Shown here piece after piece: positions 1 to 5,536 of a stretch of 8,131 nt of DNA. This DNA is from Brachybacterium sp. (lineage in GTDB: Bacteria; Actinomycetota; Actinomycetes; Actinomycetales; Dermabacteraceae): the NCBI GenBank assembly GCA_030451965.1, contig JAKDNE010000131.1:1-8131 (forward strand), read 5' to 3'. The position numbers and the translations under genes were made by a program. Under the pieces are notes generated by a model that saw only the letters and a program-made list of their open reading frames with translations, did not search any database and was not told where the DNA came from. Positions within the stretch are counted from its first letter, which is position 1, and every line of letters starts with the position of its first letter.

Positions 1-3
1 GAG

Positions 4-1518
4 GTGAGTCGATTACTCGTCACTGGGTCCTCGTGATACGTGGGTGGCCGCCTCATCCCATAAGTTCTCGCCGCAGGCTTCACCGTCCGGGCCGCGGCCC
101 GGAACCTGGACCGTCTGGCGAGCCGCTGGTGGTACTCCGAGATCGAGCCGGTCACCGCGGACCTGCACGAGCCGGAGGACGTGCGCGCGGCGATGGAGGA
201 CGTCCACACCGTGCTCTATCTGGTCCACTCCATGGGCGGCGGCGAGAACTTCGAGCAGCGGGAGAAGGCGATGGCAGAGGTCGTGGCTGAGGCCGCGGCG
301 GAGACCGGCGTCCAGCAGATCGTCTTCTTGGGCGGGCTGCACCCGGACAAGCCTCTGGAGCAGCTCTCGGCGCACATGCGTTCGCGAGAACAGGTCGCCC
401 GGATCCTGCAGGCAGGCGGCGTGCCCACTCTGGTGTTCGAAGCGGCCGTCATCATCGGCTCCGGCTCGGTCTCCTTCGAGATGATCCGCCATCTGGCCGA
501 GCGCCTGCCGGTCATGCCGGGTCCCAGTTGGCTGAACCACCGGATAGAACCGATCGCGATCCGGGACGTCCTCTACTATCTTGCGCACGCCTGCGCCCTG
601 GTGGAGCCCGTCGATCACTCGTACGGCATCGGCTGTGGCCGAGCGCAGTCCTTCGGCACGATGCTCACCGAATACGCGGAGGTCGCCGGCCTCGCCCGTC
701 GCCGAGTCCTCGCGCTGCCCATCCCCGCCCAGCGGCTCTCCGGGTTCTGGATCAGCATGGTCACCCCCATCCCACGGGCCATAGCGATGCCCCTGTCCGC
801 GTCGATGGCCGAGGACGCCGTCACCGATGAGCACCGGATCGCCGACCTCGTCCCGGACCCGCCGGGAGGACCGACCAGCTTCCGAGAGGCCTGTCAACGG
901 GCGATCGAGCGCCAACGCACCGGCACGGTCGACCAGACCTGGGACGACGACGTGCTGTCGGCCCAGGGTGCGGATCCGGCCGCGCCGTTGCCCTCGGACC
1001 CGGACTGGGCCGGGCACACGGTATTCACAGACCTCCGGGAGCGGCACGGAGACGCGCCGCCGGAAGCGGTCTGGAGGGTGATCGAGTCGATCGGCGGAGA
1101 CAACGGCTGGTACTCGGCCCCTGCCCTATGGCGGATCCGCGGAGTGTTGGATCAGGCGATGGGCGGCTATGGCCTGGCACGCGGCCGCCGGGATCCATCG
1201 CACTTGAAGGTCAACGATCATGTGGACTGGTGGCGTGTGGAGGCCGTTGATCCCGGACGGTCGGTGACGCTGCGGGCGGAGATGCGGGCCGGCGGGCGGG
1301 CGTGGCTGCAGTTCCGTGTCGAGGCCCGCGCCAGCGGCGGGTCGCAGCTCAGTCAGCGTGCGGTGTTCTTCCCGTCCGGGTTGATCGGGCGGGCCTATTG
1401 GGGCGCTATCCAACCGTTCCATGCGCTGATCTTCCCGACCATGGCCAAGAACATCCTGACCGCCGCCGACGAGATCGCGCGATCCGCCGCGCTCTCCTCC
1501 GGAGCGGATCAGGGGTGA
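4..1518 (+). pseudogene. SDR-like NAD(P)-binding / DUF2867 domain protein, broken by two nonsense codons near the 5' end
   Basis: Read from GTG at 4, or from a start left of the window, the frame would give about 504 residues, close to the usual size of actinobacterial SDR proteins with a C-terminal DUF2867 domain. The N-terminus reads VSRLLVTGSS-stop-YVGGRLIP-stop-VLAAGFTVRAAARN. This is plainly a Rossmann TGxxGxxG start, with TGA (34-36) where the second glycine belongs and TAA (61-63) where Glu is usual (IPELLAAG). From 64 to the TGA at 1516-1518 the frame is open with no frameshift. It includes a YLVHSM segment (about residues 72-77), FLGG, and the C-terminal DUF2867-like part from about residue 340 (VDWWRVE, WLQFRVEA, FHALIFP). 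Re-initiation at GTG 181 or ATG 193 would give about 440 residues without the nucleotide-binding loop. The break looks recent, or is a sequencing error. Substrate unknown. It converges on the methyltransferase gene across 77 bp that contain no clear terminator. Confidence 0.75.
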
Positions 1519-1595
1519 GTGCGTCGTGCGGCCGGCGACGAGAGGAAGAGCCGTCCATCCGCCCCCGGCAGGACCGATCGAATGCTCCGCGAGAC

Positions 1596-2360
1596 TCAAT
1601 TCAGACGCGCCAGGATGCGTCGAATGGGAATGGGCATGGTGCGACCACGCCGTGACGCCCTGCTCAGGTAGTGGGCGACCTCGCTCTCCCGTGCCGACTG
1701 AGGCCCGCGCAGGTAGAACGATGCGGCGGCATCCGCTGCACCATCGGCGCTGAGGTCGAACCGATACGTTCTGCGGGTGTCCTCCGTGATCGTGAGGCCC
1801 TGCTCGGCGAACAGCCGACGGGGCCGCCGCAGCAATGGGTCGTTGCGGTAGCTGAGCGGTCCGCGAGCGGCGCGCACCAGTCCTGCTCCGAAGACGAGAT
1901 CGTCGAGGCGTCTCGGTATCGTCGGGACGATGGCGACGAAGCGTCCGCCGGGGCGGAGGACCCGACGGGTCTCTCCGAGCGCGGCGGGGAGATCGGGCAG
2001 CACCATGAGCGCCATCGAGCAGACGACGGTGGCGGCGGTGCCGGTCTCCACCGGCAGGACTTCGGCGGATCCCCGGGTGAGGCGATGCGCACCGCGCTGC
2101 CGCGCGAGATCGAGCTCGGCGGAGGAGAGATCCACGCCGAGGTATCGGCCCGCGAGGCGCGGGTTCCACAGCGGTGCGCTCCCGCAGGCGACATCGACGA
2201 CGGGCCCGCTGTCACTGAGAGCTCCGGCCACCCAGTCGTAGGGTGTGGCGCCACGGGCATCGAGACTCCGGGAGAGGAGACGTTCTGTGATTCCCGGGCG
2301 TTTCTCGTGGAAGCCGGCGAGGTAGGCGTCCCACTCCTGGCCGGCGTGCCGGCGGTTCAT
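1596..2360 (-). CDS. class I SAM-dependent methyltransferase
   Basis: A cytosolic protein of 254 residues predicted to transfer a methyl group from S-adenosylmethionine; the substrate cannot be told. Motif I is VVDVACGSAP (residues 54-63). The motif II acidic residue is Asp77 in YLGVDLS, followed by a motif-IV-like stretch CSMALMVLPDLPAAL and RRVLRPGGRFVAIVP, typical of the UbiE/type-11 fold. The N-terminus (YLAGFHEKRPGITE, then PYDWV) matches a widespread actinobacterial methyltransferase type as I remember it. The start was chosen at 2360, although the frame is open to 2390. ATG 2360-2358 overlaps the TGA of the upstream oxidoreductase as ATGA, and GAAGGGAAG lies about 5 bases before it. 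The gene is therefore translationally coupled to the oxidoreductase and probably depends on its promoter. Confidence 0.88.
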   Translation of the reverse strand: MNRRHAGQEWDAYLAGFHEKRPGITERLLSRSLDARGATPYDWVAGALSDSGPVVDVACGSAPLWNPRLAGRYLGVDLSSAELDLARQRGAHRLTRGSAEVLPVETGTAATVVCSMALMVLPDLPAALGETRRVLRPGGRFVAIVPTIPRRLDDLVFGAGLVRAARGPLSYRNDPLLRRPRRLFAEQGLTITEDTRRTYRFDLSADGAADAAASFYLRGPQSARESEVAHYLSRASRRGRTMPIPIRRILARLN

Positions 2361-3781
2361 GTGCGCTTCCCTTCTCGCTGGGCGGTCCACGAGGTGCGAC
2401 GACGCATCAGTGAGGCGATGCGGCCGGTCACGCCCTGTCGGAGCCGGCGCTGGGACTCCTGGATCGCGGCGATCCAGAGCCCGTCGCTGAAGGTCGGGTA
2501 CGGGTGCACAACGGACGTCAATCGCTGGACGGTGATGCCCTGGTCCACAGCCAGGGTCAGTTCGCCAAGGGTCTCTCCGGCCCGAGGGCCGACGATCGTG
2601 CCTCCGAGGATCCGACCGCGCGGGTCGACGACGATCCGGGTGAAGCCTGCTGTGTCGTCCTCGGCGACGGCGCGGTCCACGTGCTCGTGCCGCACGGTGG
2701 CGACGCGGTCACGGCCCGTCGGCTCCTGCTTGCCGACGGACGCGATCTCCGGTGACGTGAACAGCACTCGTGGCGCTCCTGCGCCCTGCATCGTCCTGCG
2801 GGTCCCGAGCAGTGCATTGCGGGCTGCGACGGCGCCGCTGACGCCGGCCAGATGGGTGTGCTTCGGGAGCCAGGTCGCATCACCAGCAGCCCAGATCGAC
2901 GGGTTGTCCGTGCGCAGAGCGGGATCGCTGGAGACCCAGCCGCGGTCATCGGTCTCCACGCCTGCGGCACTCAGCCCGAGCCCGTCCACGTCGGGTCGTC
3001 GCCCGGTCGCGATAAGGACCCGGTCGAAGTCCACCCGGGTGCCGTCGTCGAGGATCGCCGCACGCTCCTCGTTCGCATCGCGATGGAACCGGACCGCACT
3101 GCGGCCGGTGAGGACCCGGACCCCGTCGACCTCGAGAGCCGAGCGCACGAGCTCCCGAGCCTCAGCGACCTCGCCGTGAAGGATGTCGGGACCACGGTGC
3201 ACGATCGTGACGTGCACGTCGAGGCGGGCCAGCGCCTGTCCGAGTTCACAGGCGATCGCCCCGCCGCCGACGACGACCATCCGTCCGGGGAGATCACGAA
3301 GATCCCAGATCGTGTCGCTGGTCAAGGGGTCCACATCGGCGAGCCCCGGAATCTCGGGCACGCTCGGACGCGATCCGGTGGCGACGATGGCGCGGGTGAA
3401 CTCGACCGGCCGCCCGTCGACGAGCATGGATCGGCGCCCGGTGAACATCGCGTCACCGCGCAGCGTCCTCACGCCGATGTCCCGGAGGGCATCAGGCGAA
3501 TCGACTGGCGCGATACTCTCGCGCGCGCTGTCGATGGCGGCAAACACCTCGTCAGCATCGGGAGTCCCAGCGGTCCGATGGAGGGCAGAGGGAGCACGGC
3601 GCGCCTGGGCGATGAGCGACTTGGACGGCACGCACCCGGTCCACAGGCAATCGCCGCCCCAGCGGTGCCGCTCGATCAGCAGCACTTCTGCGCCGAGCAG
3701 CCGTGCGGTCCTCGCAGCCGTCAGCCCGGCACTGCCGGCACCGACGACGACCAGCTCCCAGGGCTTCTCATCAGGCTCCAT
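2357..3781 (-). CDS. FAD-dependent pyridine nucleotide-disulfide oxidoreductase (MerA/RclA-like)
   Basis: A flavoprotein of 474 residues in the class I disulfide reductase family, predicted to pass electrons from NAD(P)H through FAD to a redox-active cysteine pair. The FAD-binding motif is G14-x-G16-x-x-G19, with Glu37 ending the second strand. The active disulfide is Cys45/Cys50 in GGDCLWTGCVPSK. The NAD(P) motif is VVVGGGAIACELG, a second FAD contact is IWAAGDA, and the dimer-interface motif is HPYPTFSD (His426; Asp433 where Glu is usual). True mercuric reductases carry a C-terminal Cys pair and often an N-terminal HMA domain; both are absent here and no merR, merT or merP is nearby. The natural substrate (disulfide, Cu(II), quinone or other) is unknown. 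A GGAGAGGA ribosome site lies about 6 bases before ATG 3781. Expression is probably from the divergent promoter at 3868-3833. Confidence 0.9.
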   Translation of the reverse strand: MEPDEKPWELVVVGAGSAGLTAARTARLLGAEVLLIERHRWGGDCLWTGCVPSKSLIAQARRAPSALHRTAGTPDADEVFAAIDSARESIAPVDSPDALRDIGVRTLRGDAMFTGRRSMLVDGRPVEFTRAIVATGSRPSVPEIPGLADVDPLTSDTIWDLRDLPGRMVVVGGGAIACELGQALARLDVHVTIVHRGPDILHGEVAEARELVRSALEVDGVRVLTGRSAVRFHRDANEERAAILDDGTRVDFDRVLIATGRRPDVDGLGLSAAGVETDDRGWVSSDPALRTDNPSIWAAGDATWLPKHTHLAGVSGAVAARNALLGTRRTMQGAGAPRVLFTSPEIASVGKQEPTGRDRVATVRHEHVDRAVAEDDTAGFTRIVVDPRGRILGGTIVGPRAGETLGELTLAVDQGITVQRLTSVVHPYPTFSDGLWIAAIQESQRRLRQGVTGRIASLMRRRTSWTAQREGKRT

Positions 3782-3832
3782 CGACGTCCTCTCCGGTCAT
3801 GGATCGTGGCTGGAGGATTGCTCGCTCTACCA

Positions 3833-3868
3833 TTCCGGCAGACTACGCACTCCCACTCTCCGCTTCCG
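3833..3868 (-). promoter_or_regulatory. candidate leftward promoter for the oxidoreductase-methyltransferase pair
   Basis: On the minus strand a TAGTCT hexamer (3845-3840) fits the actinobacterial TAnnnT -10 pattern. At a 17-bp spacing the -35 position reads CGGAAG (3868-3863), a poor match to TTGACA, and lies inside the shared palindrome. The implied transcription start is near 3833, leaving a leader of about 52 bases before ATG 3781. A weak -35 covered by an operator centred at -41.5 is the arrangement expected of an activator-dependent promoter. This is position-based inference; no transcript data were available. Confidence 0.5.
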
Positions 3869-3885
3869 TGCGCTCGATCACGGAA
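3864..3885. promoter_or_regulatory. CRP/FNR-type operator palindrome shared by divergent promoters
   Basis: The palindrome is a perfect 7-bp inverted repeat, TTCCGTG-N8-CACGGAA, centred at 3874.5. The GTG and CAC triplets are separated by 8 bases, exactly as in the CRP consensus TGTGA-N6-TCACA, and the right half extends to TCACG. It lies in the divergent intergenic region, 56 bp from the rightward ATG and 82 bp from the leftward ATG. The obvious candidate binder is the CRP/FNR-family protein encoded at 4388-5185, whose recognition helix keeps the CRP-type Arg-Glu-x-x-x-Arg pattern. The repeat is seen directly; the identity of its binder is inferred. Confidence 0.65.
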
Positions 3886-3916
3886 TGGCGCTTGCGAGCT
3901 CTCTAGTCTCGGGTCA
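3881..3916 (+). promoter_or_regulatory. candidate rightward promoter for the four-gene operon
   Basis: A TAGTCT hexamer at 3904-3909 mirrors the one on the opposite strand. At 17-bp spacing the -35 position is CGGAAT (3881-3886), a poor hexamer overlapping the right arm of the palindrome. The inferred start is near 3916, which places the palindrome centre at -41.5 and gives a leader of about 26 bases before ATG 3942, with a GGGAGAG ribosome site at 3930-3936. The assignment rests on hexamer identity and geometry only. Confidence 0.5.
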
Positions 3917-3941
3917 TCAGATCAACGATGGGAGAGACACC

Positions 3942-4391
3942 ATGACTGCTCACACTCTCGACTCCACCGGTCATCGCACCGCTGCCGCAGGACGTCGGAC
4001 CCTGGCCGGTGCGCTCGGCGGCATCGCCGGCGGGCTCGTCTTCGGCATGATGATGGCGATGATGGGAATGCTGACCATGATCGCCGGGATGATGGGCTCC
4101 AGCTCCGCCGGAGTCGGCTTCGGGATCCATATGATGATCTCGATCGTCTTCGGGATCGGCTTCTCCGTCCTCGCCGCACGCTGGCTGGGATCATGGGGCA
4201 GGAGCCTCCTCGCCGCCGTGGTCTACGGGATCGTCCTGTGGGTGTTCGGCCCGCTGCTCGTGATGCCGATGATGATGGGCACCGCGGTGTTCGCTGTCAC
4301 CGGCACGACGATGATGTCCCTGATGGGCCACCTGATCTATGCGCTCATCACCGCAGCAGTCACCGTCCTGATCAGTAGGAGGCGCGCATGA
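3942..4391 (+). CDS. small methionine-rich polytopic membrane protein
   Basis: A protein of 149 residues with about four hydrophobic segments (roughly 21-51, 57-79, 86-107 and 113-146), a short basic N-terminal tail with two histidines and a basic C-terminus (SRRRA). Methionine is strikingly enriched: 19 residues, about 13%, clustered in the membrane parts (FGMMMAMMGM, GIHMM, VMPMMMG, TTMMSLMGH), with histidines 63 and 130 beside Met pairs. I do not recognise a named family with certainty, although similar Gly/Met-rich small membrane proteins occur in other bacteria. Met clusters can bind soft metals such as Cu(I) or act as oxidation targets; either role here is speculation. ATG 3942 was chosen because GGGAGAG precedes it; an in-frame ATG at 3885 lies inside the operator. 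The stop overlaps the next start as ATGA. First gene of the rightward operon. Confidence 0.85.
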   Translation: MTAHTLDSTGHRTAAAGRRTLAGALGGIAGGLVFGMMMAMMGMLTMIAGMMGSSSAGVGFGIHMMISIVFGIGFSVLAARWLGSWGRSLLAAVVYGIVLWVFGPLLVMPMMMGTAVFAVTGTTMMSLMGHLIYALITAAVTVLISRRRA

Positions 4392-5185
4392 ACGACCTCG
4401 ACCCACGGGCCGACGGGCTCGGTCGACCAGCGGCCTGGTCACCGATCGAGCGCAGCAGCGAGCACCACGACCCGGACATCGCTGCCGTCCCGAGCGATCC
4501 GTTCTCCTGCCTCAGCGAGGTAGACCTGTTCACCGACCTCTCAGCGGCCGAGATGGCCGCGATGGACCAGATGGCCCCGGCGGAGCTCTTCCAGCGCGGG
4601 CAGATGCTGTACAACCAGACCCAGCCCATCCGTTCACTGTTCATCGTGAAGACCGGCCGGGTGCGCGTCTTCCGGGTCGCCGAGGACGGCAAGGCCCTCA
4701 CCCTCGCCATCCTCGAGCCCGGTGCCGTCTTCGGCGACATGCTCCTCGTCGGCCAACGCATGTACGACAGCTACGCCGAAGCGATCGACGACGCCCTGGT
4801 CTGCCGCCTCAGCACGGTGGATGTCGAACAGTTCCTGCTCGCCGACGCCCGGATCGCCGTTCGGATCGCCAGGATCCTCGGCGAACGGGTCGCGGAGCTC
4901 GAGGACCGTCTCACCGACCTCGCACTACGTCCACTCGCCTCCCGCGTGGCCGTCACCCTGCTGAACCTGACCCGCAGCCCGTCCACCGGCACGGGCAGGT
5001 TCTCGCGCGCCCCGCAGGTCCAGCTCACCCATGAACAGGTCGCCGGCGTGATCGGAGCGACCCGGGAGGCCACCAGCCGAGTGCTCAGCGACTTCGCCGA
5101 GCGTGGGCTGATCCGGCAAGGACGGGGCCGGATCCTCATCACGGACCCCGCCGGACTGCGCCTGCTCGGACGCGAAACGGCCTGA
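4388..5185 (+). CDS. CRP/FNR-family transcriptional regulator
   Basis: A DNA-binding protein of 265 residues, longer than the usual 225-235 because of a polar N-terminal extension of about 40 residues. The cNMP-type beta-roll spans about 43-150, then a long dimerisation helix (about 151-180) and a winged helix-turn-helix (about 212-255: LTHEQVAGVIGATREATSRVL). The recognition helix has Arg226, Glu227 and Arg231, matching Arg180/Glu181/Arg185 of E. coli CRP. The phosphate-binding cassette is not CRP-like: VFGDMLLVGQRMYDSY has Asp117 where CRP has Glu72 and Asp127 where it has Arg82, so cAMP binding is doubtful. Only Cys41 and Cys139 are present, too few for an FNR-type 4Fe-4S cluster. The signal is therefore unknown. 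A perfect AGGAGG (4377-4382) sits 5 bases before the ATG, which overlaps the preceding stop. It probably controls its own operon and the divergent pair through the palindrome at 3864-3885. Confidence 0.92.
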   Translation: MNDLDPRADGLGRPAAWSPIERSSEHHDPDIAAVPSDPFSCLSEVDLFTDLSAAEMAAMDQMAPAELFQRGQMLYNQTQPIRSLFIVKTGRVRVFRVAEDGKALTLAILEPGAVFGDMLLVGQRMYDSYAEAIDDALVCRLSTVDVEQFLLADARIAVRIARILGERVAELEDRLTDLALRPLASRVAVTLLNLTRSPSTGTGRFSRAPQVQLTHEQVAGVIGATREATSRVLSDFAERGLIRQGRGRILITDPAGLRLLGRETA

Positions 5186-5191
5186 GCGCCC

Positions 5192-5536
5192 ATGCAACGA
5201 CACACCGTGACGGCCACCTTCGGCGACACCGTCCTGGGCCGCACCGACCACGCGCTTCAGATCGAGGGCACCTACTACATCCCCGAACAGGACGTCACCG
5301 CCGAGCTGCGTATCAGCCTGCTCACGACACTCTGCATCTGGAAAGGGATCGCCCGCTATCAGCACCTCGAGATCGACGGGCAGACGATCCGCAATGCCGC
5401 CTGGACCTACCTTGTGCCCAGCCAGCTGGCCTGGCCCATCCGCCGCATGGTCGCCTTCGCCCCCGCGGCCGGGATCATCGTCCACCGCGAGGACACCGAG
5501 CTCGACGTCCCGCCGGCCCCACCCGTGCACCGATGA
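5192..5536 (+). CDS. DUF427 domain-containing protein
   Basis: A small soluble protein of 114 residues whose whole length fits the DUF427 fold. The diagnostic pieces are the central TLCIWKGIARY (Cys48, Lys51, Gly52), which corresponds to the family's T-x-CPYKG-x-A-x-Y, then the AAWTY segment (69-73), a conserved Pro/Ala-rich turn and the VAF strand (87-89). The usual CPYKG is CIWKG here, a mild deviation. The biochemical function of DUF427 is not established. The gene starts 6 bp after the regulator's stop with no convincing Shine-Dalgarno, so translation probably depends on ribosomes arriving from upstream. Its stop overlaps the transporter start as ATGA. The tight placement between a regulator and a transporter suggests a role in the same response. 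Confidence 0.85.
   Translation: MQRHTVTATFGDTVLGRTDHALQIEGTYYIPEQDVTAELRISLLTTLCIWKGIARYQHLEIDGQTIRNAAWTYLVPSQLAWPIRRMVAFAPAAGIIVHREDTELDVPPAPPVHR

Noticed and set aside
34..63. Readthrough or codon reassignment (TGA as Gly) rescuing the broken SDR gene
   Set aside because: All other genes here end in TGA, one of the two stops is TAA, and the base composition is actinobacterial, so reassignment is not supported.
13..1047. Long minus-strand open frame of 344 codons opposite the DUF2867-type gene
   Set aside because: The translation is rich in Arg/Gly/Asp with no domain motif, while the plus strand encodes a recognisable protein. In high-GC DNA the antisense frame often stays open.
1519..1595. 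Terminator in the convergent gap
   Set aside because: Only a 5-bp stem CGTCG (1522-1526) / CGACG (1536-1540) with a 9-base loop is present, too weak to call.
1671..3179. Plus-strand open frame of 502 codons opposite the methyltransferase and reductase
   Set aside because: It is antisense to two genes with clear motifs, its translation is low-complexity, and it spans their junction.
3864..3885. FNR box (TTGAT-N4-ATCAA)
   Set aside because: The half-sites read CCGTG rather than TTGAT; only the GTG/CAC core geometry fits, which points to CRP-type recognition.
2852..4378. Plus-strand open frame of 508 codons crossing the reductase, the divergent region and the Met-rich gene
   Set aside because: It runs through the control region and out of frame with the Met-rich protein, and carries His/Arg/Asp-rich nonsense at its end.
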